Assembly: GCF_900113325.1 (NCBI RefSeq)
Contig: NZ_FOOY01000017.1
Coordinates: 1 to 64,000, forward strand
DNA from: Sporolactobacillus nakayamae
GTDB lineage: Bacteria; Bacillota; Bacilli; Bacillales; Sporolactobacillaceae
Length of the DNA: 64,000 bases
Reading direction: 5' to 3'
The notes beneath the pieces were generated by a model. It was not told the origin of the DNA and searched no databases. It was given only the letters and a program-made list of their open reading frames with translations. The position numbers and the translations under genes are program-made. Position 1 is the stretch's first letter. Every line of letters begins with the position of its first letter. This document shows positions 36,001-44,760 of the stretch, piece by piece.

Positions 36001-37170
36001 TTAGTTTATCAGCCTCTTTCTTTTACCAATCACGAGTGACAGAGCAAAGAAGGCAATTGCAAAACCAAGCACAATGACCATACTGTAAAAAATAGCCTCG
36101 AGATCCGACCACTCAAAATGGGTAAGCGTCGCGATCTTTGCATTCGCTTGGACGTACCAATAGGTTGGTGTAAAACTAGCGATTTTCAGCACAGTGCTAT
36201 TCAAGAATTCCTGAGGAACAAATACCCCGCTAATGAAGCATGGGCCAAGCGTAAGAACATTGCATACTGCAGACATGGCGTTGAGATTTTTCAACAGATT
36301 GCCAATCAAATAACTGAGACTGGAAATGCACGCAGTAAAGATCGCGGAATTCATTATGAAAAAGAGTATATTTTGTGTTGCAAAACTCTTTGAATCAAGC
36401 AGGAAACAAAAAGCGACCAGAATTGCCCATGAAATGGCGGCAAACAGCAAATTGGCTAAAATCAGTTGAGTATTTATACTGCGCGCCCTCATTGGTGAAC
36501 AGAAATTCCGCCTGCTTAAATCTCGTTTATTGAACACAATCATGACCGTTGAAATGCCCATAATCAGTACTGCCGACAACGTATAGGCAAGAAAATTAAA
36601 ATAGTACATTGAAAAGCTATTGGCTGTTTGGGCCCGCTCATGCGCTTTGATTGTAACCGGTGTGCTTCCGGACAAATTCTTTTTCAATTGTTTCACTACC
36701 TGCTGCTCACTCGCCTTTGGCTCATGCTTTGCATAGATCCGCGCCATATTCCAGTACTGTTCCACATTGATGTCAACATAAGCGTTTTCTGTCGAGTTTG
36801 GAACAACGGTCTTTTCCATCTGCATCGAACCACCATTTAGTACATCCTCTGTAAATCCCTTTGGAATGCGCAAAATGTACGTGACATTACGGAAAAAGAG
36901 CGCGTCCTGAAGAGCTTCCGTACGGTCAGGCAGTTTGACGAAGTCACTGCTTTTGGCTAATTCTTGGCGAAAACCTTCAGTAAGCGGCGTTTTTTCCTCG
37001 GAAATAAGCGCGACTTTCGCCTTTTCCTGTGAAAAGCTGCTGCTTTTGTTCTGTTCAGACATGGTGCTCATAGATATCATAATCGCAATTGCCAGAAATA
37101 TTGCAACATAAAGCGAAATGGAAAGCCAATTTTTCAGGAAAATTTTCATACATAGTTTAAATACTGGCAT
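36001..37170 (-). CDS. ABC-2 type permease, LnrN-like
   Basis: A 389-residue exporter permease with one N-terminal span (about 13-35), a large extracytoplasmic loop (to about 185) and five or six C-terminal spans, the ABC-2 layout. The start at 37170 (MPVFKLCMKIF) follows AGGAGG. It overlaps the preceding permease by 14 nt. Together with the second permease, the ATPase and a divergent two-component system it matches the arrangement of B. subtilis LnrLMN-LnrJK (linearmycin resistance). Confidence 0.82.
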   Translation of the reverse strand: MPVFKLCMKIFLKNWLSISLYVAIFLAIAIMISMSTMSEQNKSSSFSQEKAKVALISEEKTPLTEGFRQELAKSSDFVKLPDRTEALQDALFFRNVTYILRIPKGFTEDVLNGGSMQMEKTVVPNSTENAYVDINVEQYWNMARIYAKHEPKASEQQVVKQLKKNLSGSTPVTIKAHERAQTANSFSMYYFNFLAYTLSAVLIMGISTVMIVFNKRDLSRRNFCSPMRARSINTQLILANLLFAAISWAILVAFCFLLDSKSFATQNILFFIMNSAIFTACISSLSYLIGNLLKNLNAMSAVCNVLTLGPCFISGVFVPQEFLNSTVLKIASFTPTYWYVQANAKIATLTHFEWSDLEAIFYSMVIVLGFAIAFFALSLVIGKRKRLIN

Positions 37171-38308
37171 ATTTCCGCCTCCTGACAATCAGATAAGTTC
37201 CGGTGCAGAAAAAAATGATAAAAAGGAACATCATGCCCAGGTTCAGCGCGTAACGATGCAACGAATCATAATAATATAATGCATAAAACGCGTCGGTTAA
37301 TAAATTTACCGGATTCAGCCAGGCAAGCGGCGGAACATACGCTGCAATGAGATACTTCATATTCATGAACATCATCCCGGATAAGAAAGAGCCGGCCATC
37401 GTGGCAACCATTAATAGTGCGATTTTAAGTCCTTCACCTTTTTTAACTAAAGCGCTGATAAATGCGCCAAACGATACCCCAAGCACACTGCCGACGAGCG
37501 CCGTTAACACGACAAAGCCCGCGCGATTTCCGAAGCTGATATTCAGACCAAATCGCAGATACGCGAGCAATATCAGTATTTCCACAAAAAGAATGACCAG
37601 CGCCGCACAGCTGCCGGCAAGAAAAGCCTTAAGTTTATGAACGGGTGCCATGTTCACTCGCGCGGCGCGATCGGTGATATCCGCTTGAATATCCGTAACT
37701 TCTTTCATTCCCCAAAAGCTTCCATAAAGACACGCCATGGCAATCAATGAATAGAAATAATTCAACACATTGTTCGGCTCCGCACTTCCGCCGGTAACTT
37801 CTTTTACATAGGTCCGGTGATTGCCAAGATCGTTAAGCAATCCATTTTGCAACGCCTTCGGATTTTCTTTCACAATACTTGTCACCATGGAGCTGCTCGT
37901 ACGATACTGGTCGGCGAAGCTTTTCATAATGCTTTGGCTGATTCCCGTGTCTTTCACGGTCAGTTTGATCACTTCTCCGCTTGTGAAAAAGCCCTTAATT
38001 TTGTCCTTCTTCAACCATTTTTCCGCCTCTTCTCGATTCGAAGCGACTTTAAGATGAAAAAGTCGGTCTTTACCTTTAGACACGTTTTCCATTACGGATT
38101 TAAATTGCGTATCATGCTGATAAGCGCTGTCGTTAACAACTGCCGCATCAATCGGCTGAAACGTCTCTTCATTATTTAGATTGCTGAACGCCATATAGAA
38201 AAAGGTGCCAAGCAGAATCGGAAAGAGAAGCGTCCAAAAGACCAATTGTTTGTCTCTGATCAAGCATTTAAAGCGATAGATAAAGATATGAGTAAACATT
38301 TGGTTCAT
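37157..38308 (-). CDS. ABC-2 type permease, LnrM-like
   Basis: A 383-residue permease with an N-terminal span (about 20-40), a long exposed loop and a C-terminal block of about five spans, including GMKEVTDIQADITDRAARVN at the conserved cytosolic loop. The start follows GAGGGG; the ATG at 38308 or one three codons later are both possible. It lies 6 bp from the ATPase stop and overlaps the next permease, so all three are co-translated. The two permeases likely form a heterodimer. Confidence 0.82.
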   Translation of the reverse strand: MNQMFTHIFIYRFKCLIRDKQLVFWTLLFPILLGTFFYMAFSNLNNEETFQPIDAAVVNDSAYQHDTQFKSVMENVSKGKDRLFHLKVASNREEAEKWLKKDKIKGFFTSGEVIKLTVKDTGISQSIMKSFADQYRTSSSMVTSIVKENPKALQNGLLNDLGNHRTYVKEVTGGSAEPNNVLNYFYSLIAMACLYGSFWGMKEVTDIQADITDRAARVNMAPVHKLKAFLAGSCAALVILFVEILILLAYLRFGLNISFGNRAGFVVLTALVGSVLGVSFGAFISALVKKGEGLKIALLMVATMAGSFLSGMMFMNMKYLIAAYVPPLAWLNPVNLLTDAFYALYYYDSLHRYALNLGMMFLFIIFFCTGTYLIVRRRKYASI

Positions 38309-38314
38309 CTCCCC

Positions 38315-39253
38315 TCAATCGCGAAGCTGCTTCCCGGTAATTTCAAGAAAAACATCATTCAGCGTCGGCAGTTCGGAATAAATACGGCCAAAACCGATCT
38401 CATGTGTTTTCAGAAAGTCCAGCACAGTCTCAAGATTATTCGTTCCTTTTCCTGACTTGATAATCAAGCGTTTATCTACATGTTCGACTGAAACAATTCC
38501 TGGAAGCTCGCGCAATTTTATTAACTGTTCCTCATCAATTGAAAAAGTTTCTACAGTGATTTTCTCTCCAAGAGTGATCATCGCTTTCAATTCTTCTTTT
38601 GTTCCGGAGGCAATCACCCGGCCTTTATCCATGATCACAATTCTGGTGCAGAGCTGCTCGACTTCTTCCATATAATGTGATGTATACACAATGGTTGCGC
38701 CTTGGGCATTGAGACGTTCGATGCCTTCAAGTATTTTGTTGCGACTTTGCGGATCAACGGCAACTGTCGGCTCATCAAGAATAATCAATTTGGGTTTATG
38801 CGCGATCCCGCAAGCAATATTCAATCGGCGCAACAAGCCTCCACTCAATTTCTTAGGATAAAACTTTCGAAAATCCTCCAACTCAACGAATGCCAGCGCT
38901 TCTTCCACCAAACGCTTCCGTTCTGCCTTGTTTCGAACATAGAGCCCGCAGAAATAATCAATATTTTCATAAACGGTCAGTTCTTCAAATACGGCGACAT
39001 TTTGCATCACAATGCCAATGTCGCGTTTTATATCATAAGCGTCCGGAGTCATCTTTTTGCCGAAGATTTCAACCTCACCTTTGTCATAACTCAAAAGCGA
39101 TAAAATACAATTAATCGCTGTGCTTTTCCCCGAACCATTCGGTCCAAGCAAACCGAAAATTTCTCCTTCTTTAATATCTAAGGACAAATGATCCAAAGCG
39201 ACAAGTTCTCCAAACCTTTTCACTAAATTTTTCACATGAATAATCACCTGCAT
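38315..39253 (-). CDS. ABC exporter ATPase, LnrL-like
   Basis: A 312-residue ATP-binding subunit. Walker A is GPNGSGKSTAI (about 36-46), signature LSGGLLRRLNIA, Walker B LIILDEPTVAVDPQSRN and switch His in YTSHYMEE. A C-terminal extension (about 220-312) is typical of drug and lantibiotic exporters. Note LSGGLL in place of the common LSGGQ. It is first in the three-gene operon, preceded by AAGGGAG, and divergent from the histidine kinase gene. Confidence 0.87.
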   Translation of the reverse strand: MQVIIHVKNLVKRFGELVALDHLSLDIKEGEIFGLLGPNGSGKSTAINCILSLLSYDKGEVEIFGKKMTPDAYDIKRDIGIVMQNVAVFEELTVYENIDYFCGLYVRNKAERKRLVEEALAFVELEDFRKFYPKKLSGGLLRRLNIACGIAHKPKLIILDEPTVAVDPQSRNKILEGIERLNAQGATIVYTSHYMEEVEQLCTRIVIMDKGRVIASGTKEELKAMITLGEKITVETFSIDEEQLIKLRELPGIVSVEHVDKRLIIKSGKGTNNLETVLDFLKTHEIGFGRIYSELPTLNDVFLEITGKQLRD

Positions 39254-39282
39254 CGTCTCCCTTCCAACTGTATCCAGTGTAA

Positions 39283-39343
39283 TTCACTGATCAATTTGGC
39301 GTAAGTGTCACTGATCATTAATTATCATGACAATTGTCATGAT
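39283..39343. promoter_or_regulatory. Regulatory region of the LNR-like locus: palindrome and direct repeats
   Basis: A perfect 20-bp palindrome ATCATGACAATTGTCATGAT (39324-39343) lies between the divergent exporter and two-component operons. Two direct repeats TCACTGATCA (39283-39292 and 39308-39317) are 25 bp apart on the exporter side. The palindrome is the best candidate for the response-regulator site. Confidence 0.6.
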
Positions 39344-39420
39344 ACATCGCCCGCAATTGTACATGGACGGGAAAAAATGGTTAAATGAAAACAACAATGT
39401 GCTGACTGTGTCGGGGATGG

Positions 39421-40503
39421 ATGGTGGCCATGAACCTTATTATTGATAAACTTATCCTGCTTGCCTGTTGTCTTGCCATCTATCTGACCGGCAGGACTTT
39501 TACCCATGATATAGCTCCTGTCCTTCTCGCGATTATTTTCACCTGCTTATTAAGTTACGTTGAAAAGCAACGTTCACGCGTCACACTAACCATGGCATTT
39601 ACCTTTTGCAGCTTAATCATGCCTTGGACTTGCGTCTTTCTACCGCTCATTTGCTATGACTCACTTTTTTCAAAGAAGCCCTGGGTTTGTCTCTTATCGT
39701 TAGTCCCACTCTCACTGTTCTGGCCGCATGCCATTATGACAGTGAATGTTGTGATCTGTGTACTGTTTCTTCTTTCTGCGTCACTCAAACACAGAACAAT
39801 GGCATATGAGCGGATGAAGAATAATTACTACGGATTACGTGACACGACGAAAGAAATGTCCCTGCGATTGAAGCAGCAAAATCAGGACCTGTTGAAGAAA
39901 CAAGACAATGAGGTGACTGTGGCGACACTTGGGGAGCGCAACCGGATCGCTCGAGAAATTCACGACAACGTCGGCCATTTGCTTTCACGTGCACTATTGC
40001 AAATCGGCGCTTTGCTTACCGTTAATCGGAATGATCAAACAAAAGAAGCGCTTTCCACTTTAAAAGATACCCTATCTGAAGCGATGAGCAGCATTCGATC
40101 GAGTGTTCACGACCTTCATGATGAATCAATTGATTTGCGCACCCAGGTCACGGATTTGGCGCACAAGTTCACGTTCTGTCCGGTTAGTCTCGATTATTCT
40201 GTTCAAAATAAACCCGGCAGCAAATTAAACTACGCATTGATCTCGATTGCGAAAGAAGCCTTGTCCAATATCGTCCGTCATTCCGACGCGACACATGCCG
40301 AAATGACGCTGCGTGAGCATCCCGCTTTCTACCAGTTAATCATCTCCGATAACGGATCTGTGCGAAGCAATCAGCCGAATCGAGGAATTGGTCTGAAGAA
40401 CATAAACGATCGTGTGGAATCCTTTCACGGTCTCCTCAATATAGAAACAAGAAAAGGGTTTCAGCTCTTCATTTCAATTCCAAAGGAGGGAAACAGATCG
40501 TGA
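39421..40503 (+). CDS. NarL-class sensor histidine kinase, LnrJ-like
   Basis: A 360-residue membrane kinase. The first 120 residues hold four or five helices with almost no extracytoplasmic domain, an intramembrane-sensing layout typical of envelope-stress and antibiotic sensors. A coiled segment (about 125-165) follows. HisKA_3 is present with His181 in RIAREIHDNVGHLLSRAL. The ATPase domain has NIVRHSDATHAEM and NRGIGLKNINDR. The start may be ATG 39421 or 39430. It overlaps the response regulator by 4 nt. Confidence 0.87.
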   Translation: MVAMNLIIDKLILLACCLAIYLTGRTFTHDIAPVLLAIIFTCLLSYVEKQRSRVTLTMAFTFCSLIMPWTCVFLPLICYDSLFSKKPWVCLLSLVPLSLFWPHAIMTVNVVICVLFLLSASLKHRTMAYERMKNNYYGLRDTTKEMSLRLKQQNQDLLKKQDNEVTVATLGERNRIAREIHDNVGHLLSRALLQIGALLTVNRNDQTKEALSTLKDTLSEAMSSIRSSVHDLHDESIDLRTQVTDLAHKFTFCPVSLDYSVQNKPGSKLNYALISIAKEALSNIVRHSDATHAEMTLREHPAFYQLIISDNGSVRSNQPNRGIGLKNINDRVESFHGLLNIETRKGFQLFISIPKEGNRS

Positions 40504-41120
40504 ATGTATTGATTGTCGATGATGACCGACTCGTTTCTTCATCTCTTAAAACGATTCTTGAAGCGGATCCTATGATCAAAGTGACCGGAATCGGTCATTG
40601 CGGTGCTGAGGCTGTTGAACTTTTTTGCAAGCTCCATCCCGATATTTTGTTGATTGATATTCGCATGGACGGTATGACTGGAATCGACGCGGCTAAGGTT
40701 TTGCTGGAAAAGTATACCGACGCGAAACTATTATTTCTAACGACCTTTTCGGATGATGATTATATCGTCGAGGCACTGCGAATCGGAGCTAAGGGTTATA
40801 TTTTGAAGCAAAATTTCGAGAGCATCATCCCTGCACTTAAAGCGGTTTTCAGCGGCCAAAGAGTCTTCGGCGATGCGATCATCAGTAAAATTCCAGCATT
40901 AATAAAGCAGCAAGAGCCGCCGAACTTTAACCGATTTGACTTGAGCAAACGCGAAATTACGATCATTGAGCAGGTCGCAAGCGGGCGCTCGAACCGTGAA
41001 ATAGCGCAGGAACTTTTTCTCAGTGAAGGAACCGTTCGCAATTATATCAGCGCGATCCTAGAAAAATTGGTTTTGCGCGATCGAACGCAACTCGCCATAT
41101 TCTATTACAAACAACGGTGA
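40500..41120 (+). CDS. NarL/FixJ-class response regulator, LnrK-like
   Basis: A 206-residue protein starting with GTG. The receiver domain has the acidic pocket VDDD and phospho-acceptor Asp53 in ILLIDIRMDGM, Thr in LFLTTFSDDDY and Lys in AKGYILKQ. The LuxR-type helix-turn-helix (about 140-200) reads LSKREITIIEQVASGRSNRE and IAQELFLSEGTVRNYISAIL. It likely activates the divergent exporter operon. A bidirectional terminator follows. Confidence 0.9.
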   Translation: MNVLIVDDDRLVSSSLKTILEADPMIKVTGIGHCGAEAVELFCKLHPDILLIDIRMDGMTGIDAAKVLLEKYTDAKLLFLTTFSDDDYIVEALRIGAKGYILKQNFESIIPALKAVFSGQRVFGDAIISKIPALIKQQEPPNFNRFDLSKREITIIEQVASGRSNREIAQELFLSEGTVRNYISAILEKLVLRDRTQLAIFYYKQR

Positions 41121-41154
41121 GCATTTTTCAACGCAAGAATTGAGCATATAAATC

Positions 41155-41196
41155 AAAAAAACGGACATCCGACGGTCGATCGATTGTCCGTTTTCT
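41155..41196. terminator. Bidirectional terminator
   Basis: AAACGGACA pairs with TGTCCGTTT around a GACGGTCGATCG-containing loop, between the converging regulator and sbcC genes. Confidence 0.85.
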
Positions 41197-41208
41197 TATG
41201 TACGCTAC

Positions 41209-44200
41209 TTAAATCATTTCCATATGCACACTACTGCCTCTTCCTGAGGGTACAGCAGGCGAAACAATGAGTCTTCTTGGCAATCGTTCACGCATTTCGG
41301 GAACATGGCTGATGACGCCAATCGCCAAGCGGCGCATGTGCAGCTTCTCAAGTGCGGTAACCACCGTATCAAGGAGTTCAGGATCAAGCGAGCCGAATCC
41401 CTCATCCAAAAAGAAGAATTGCAGCGGAACATTGCCGCGAAGCTGGATCTGTTCTGAGAGAGACAACGCGAGTGCGAGCGACGTCAAAAAAGTTTCACCG
41501 CCGGATAATGATGAGACAGGGCGATAAATTCCTCCATTCCCATTATCGCGTATGATGAATCCGCCCTGCTCGTCTACCTCAAGAACATAGCGATTATGTG
41601 TCAACTCACCGAGTCGCTTCGAAGCGGCCGTACACACTTGCTGAAGCTGTTCCTCCGCGACAAATTCCACAAACGCATTGCCGCGAAATACACGTTGCAG
41701 CTGTTCAAATTGATCTGCTGTCTTTTGATTTTTCTTGCGCTCGGCCTCCAGAGTGAGAAAGAGTTTATGATTTTTCTCCACGTTTTCGCGTTCTTTTACT
41801 GCCCCGCCGAAGGTTTGAATCAATTTCTGAACTGTTTCATTCAAATCAATCAAATTTTTTTCCGCCTCATCAAGCTGAGCTTTTGAGACGAATTTGCCGT
41901 CAATTTTCTCAGAAAGTGATTGTATTTCAGAGGACAGCCGCGTCGTTTGCGCTGCATAGTTCGCCAAATCATTTGAAAATGCCGTATGTTTTTCAATGGG
42001 CAAATAGGCATTCAGCACAGCTTCACGTTGATCAAATCGGGAGTCGCTCAGTCGCCCTGTCCATTTGGCGCGTGATGATTGATGTGTTCGTTCCGACCGT
42101 TCCAACCGTGCGGAGGCATTCGCGCACTCTTTATCAATTAGATGATAGTTTTCCAGTGCTGTCCGCATTGATTGGTCACTTAATTCGCAACGCTGCTTCA
42201 GCTGGTTCACTTTCTCTTCCGTCTCAAGCGCCATTTTTTTTAGTGGCATGTCTTCCGTAAATGCCAATTCCCGCAACTGACTGATCAACTGCTCTGCTGT
42301 TTTCATTAAGGCTTCGTGACGGCCCGCGCTTTCGCTCCATCTGCCCTCAAGCTCTCGCAATATATCTTGTGTATGAGCTAGGTTTAGTTCGAACGTTTTC
42401 AGCTGATCTTTAATACGCTTGACCTCACGGCGCAGTTGGTCGGCCTGCCGATCAGATTCACGGATTGATTGATCTTCCTTCTGGATCTGTTCAAATGACA
42501 TATAGCGAGACTTCCATTCTTCCATTCGCTCATCACGTTCGCTTTTCTTTGCCACGGCCTGGGTTTTAAGGCTTACCATTTTTTCTTCGTACACTTTTTC
42601 CTGAGCCTGAAGCGTCGCGCGTGCCGAATCTGATTGTCTCGTCTGCTCTTCCTGCCGCGTCCATTGATCCGCTACGCGCAGCTGATCCTGTTTTTCTTCT
42701 CGGACCCGCAGCGCAATTTGATCTAGTATTTGCTTCACACCTGATTTTTCCCACTCAGAAAAATCAGCGGACAAATCAGTATTTTGACCTACTTGAACTT
42801 GAACTGCTTGGGCACGGTTGGCAAACGCCTTAACCTGATATTCCAGCTGTGCGATACAGATTCTGATCTCCTGTTGTTGATTGTTCAAAAATTCGGAAGC
42901 CTTCTGTAAAGTCGTCCTCTTGTTATTGAGAGCAGTTTCTGAAATAACTTCGCCTCCTGTTGCCGCCGGATTCGGATGATGGAGTGCGCCGCAGACGGGA
43001 CATGGCTCACCCTCTCGCAATGCCGCGACTAATTGAAGCGACAGATTGCGGCGGTTAATTTTCTCCCGTTCTTGTTCTATTTTTTTATTCGTCAACTCAA
43101 CGAATGCGTGTGCCGACCGAATCAATCGACTGGTATCTACGGCTCGATTGTAAACCTCCTGATTCTGAATAAAGAGTGACGCATCCCTTTTATCTGCCCG
43201 CGCCTGTTCATCATCAAGTTGTTTTAGTTCCTTTTTGCATTTATTTAAAGCGTCACGGAATTGAATCCATTCGTGTCGCTTCTCTTCAAGATAATGATCC
43301 AATGAATCGATTTCTTTCTTGTCTTGAAGCGCCTGTTGCACAAATAAACGTCGATCACTTGGCACTTCAAGTAAAGATAGTTTGCGTTCCTTCGCCTCTG
43401 CTTCGTTTTTCATCTTTCCAACATCGTTCTGATCTTGTTCAGCCGCAATTCGCGCCTTATTCAATTTCTGCTCAAGCTCATCTCTCGCTTTTTGCAAGCG
43501 TTGCAATGCGTTTTGCTCATTCTGCAATTGATCCTGAATGGAGGCGCCTTGAAGAAGCTGCTGTTTTTCCGCATTAAGCTTAGGCTCTTGATCATTAAGA
43601 CTTTTCTTTGCTTGCTCGCTTTCCTCTTTCGCCGAATCCAATTTGGCTTTGATACGATCAAATCTCCGACAAATTTCCGCATGGCTACTTTTAGCATCTG
43701 CATTTTCCTGCTCTGCCTCCTGCAAAGCCTCTAAAAAAGGCATCAGCTTTTCCGCCGCTTCGCTCATATCGAGTTTGACTCTGATTTCTTCATATTTATT
43801 CTTTTCTTGAGACAGCTTTTCAAAAACTTCGCTCTTGGACTCTTTTTCCTCGATTAAATGGCGAAGTTGTTCAAATAACTTTTTTTCAGCATCGGCCTTC
43901 TCAAGACTAGTTTGCAACTCGCGAAGTTCGCTCTCAATCTGCGTGCATCGTTGTTTTGCTTTGCTGACCGCTTCTTCCGACGCATCACCAAGCATCGCTT
44001 GTTTTTCGGAAATGATCTGAAGATATTGCTTTCGTTCATCGGACGCATGTTTTAATCGTGATGTTAGTTCGTCACCATACTTCTCCAAATGAAAAAGCCG
44101 CTGAAGCATTTTGCGTCGCTCATTGCCTTTGAGTGTTAAAAACTCTGCAAATTTTCCTTGTGGCAGGACGACCGCTCGAGTGAAGTCATCATGGGTCAGT

Positions 44201-44610
44201 CCGAGAATTTCCTGCACAGATCGAGTTAAATCACGTTCTTTATCCGCGAGCACTTCATTAATCGCGCCGAGTTTCAACAATCGGCAACTCGAAAGGCGCA
44301 AAGCACCGTCCTTTGTCTTCTTGTAACTGCGTTCCGCACGGTAACGATCGGTTCGATCGCCTGTCAATTCGAAGGTAAAACCAACTGACATCTGTTCTTC
44401 AAGCTGATTCAGAATTCCAGTTGTATTGTTTGCTGCCCGTTCAACAGTCCCATAGAGAGCAAGGGTAATCCCATCAAGAATCGTTGATTTTCCACTTCCG
44501 GTCGGACCGAAAATGCCGAATAAGCCATCGGCACATAACGTTTCAAAATCAATACACTGTTCCTCGCGAAAGCTGTTCAATCCGCGTATGGTCAGTTCAA
44601 TCGGTTTCAT
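41209..44610 (-). CDS. sbcC: SbcC subunit of the SbcCD nuclease
   Basis: SMC-like ATPase that with SbcD opens hairpins and trims blocked DNA ends. A 1133-residue protein. Walker A is GPTGSGKST (35-43), then two long coiled coils flanking a zinc hook CPVC (about 536-539), and C-terminal signature SSLSGGETFLTSLALAL with Walker B FFFLDEGFGSLD. The gene is intact, but it is now separated from sbcD by an IS607-type element, and its own ribosome-binding site (AGGGTG) is weak. Translation may have depended on coupling to the lost junction or to a small frame just upstream. Confidence 0.95.
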   Translation of the reverse strand: MKPIELTIRGLNSFREEQCIDFETLCADGLFGIFGPTGSGKSTILDGITLALYGTVERAANNTTGILNQLEEQMSVGFTFELTGDRTDRYRAERSYKKTKDGALRLSSCRLLKLGAINEVLADKERDLTRSVQEILGLTHDDFTRAVVLPQGKFAEFLTLKGNERRKMLQRLFHLEKYGDELTSRLKHASDERKQYLQIISEKQAMLGDASEEAVSKAKQRCTQIESELRELQTSLEKADAEKKLFEQLRHLIEEKESKSEVFEKLSQEKNKYEEIRVKLDMSEAAEKLMPFLEALQEAEQENADAKSSHAEICRRFDRIKAKLDSAKEESEQAKKSLNDQEPKLNAEKQQLLQGASIQDQLQNEQNALQRLQKARDELEQKLNKARIAAEQDQNDVGKMKNEAEAKERKLSLLEVPSDRRLFVQQALQDKKEIDSLDHYLEEKRHEWIQFRDALNKCKKELKQLDDEQARADKRDASLFIQNQEVYNRAVDTSRLIRSAHAFVELTNKKIEQEREKINRRNLSLQLVAALREGEPCPVCGALHHPNPAATGGEVISETALNNKRTTLQKASEFLNNQQQEIRICIAQLEYQVKAFANRAQAVQVQVGQNTDLSADFSEWEKSGVKQILDQIALRVREEKQDQLRVADQWTRQEEQTRQSDSARATLQAQEKVYEEKMVSLKTQAVAKKSERDERMEEWKSRYMSFEQIQKEDQSIRESDRQADQLRREVKRIKDQLKTFELNLAHTQDILRELEGRWSESAGRHEALMKTAEQLISQLRELAFTEDMPLKKMALETEEKVNQLKQRCELSDQSMRTALENYHLIDKECANASARLERSERTHQSSRAKWTGRLSDSRFDQREAVLNAYLPIEKHTAFSNDLANYAAQTTRLSSEIQSLSEKIDGKFVSKAQLDEAEKNLIDLNETVQKLIQTFGGAVKERENVEKNHKLFLTLEAERKKNQKTADQFEQLQRVFRGNAFVEFVAEEQLQQVCTAASKRLGELTHNRYVLEVDEQGGFIIRDNGNGGIYRPVSSLSGGETFLTSLALALSLSEQIQLRGNVPLQFFFLDEGFGSLDPELLDTVVTALEKLHMRRLAIGVISHVPEMRERLPRRLIVSPAVPSGRGSSVHMEMI

Positions 44611-44674
44611 TCGGCACCCTGCTTTCTATAATGTATTCAATCAGATACACATCATCTATTTGTGTATCTTCCAT
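44597..44674 (-). CDS. Possible 25-codon frame overlapping the sbcC start
   Basis: Reads MEDTQIDDVYLIEYIIESRV then PNETD, and ends 14 nt inside sbcC. If the IS607 element is removed at GG dinucleotides (see the element), GGGAGG from the sbcD end falls nine nucleotides before this ATG. It may therefore be a coupling frame between sbcD and sbcC. In the present sequence the ribosome-binding site is gone (GGACTG only). No similarity recognised. Confidence 0.3.
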   Translation of the reverse strand: MEDTQIDDVYLIEYIIESRVPNETD

Positions 44675-44686
44675 TTTAGTCAGTCC

Positions 44687-44760
44687 TGTCATCATTGGTA
44701 TTCTGAACGGGTGAGAGACACCCTATCACATGGACCAACTCTCGAACCCTCTTAGGTGGA
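44687..44760 (-). ncRNA. Possible right-end guide RNA (omega RNA) region of tnpB
   Basis: The 3' end of tnpB and the downstream element end can fold; GGGTGTCTCTCACCC forms a clear hairpin (about 44709-44723). TnpB nucleases use an RNA from this position whose 3' tail copies the flanking DNA. Position and hairpin are seen; transcription and function are inferred. Confidence 0.4.
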
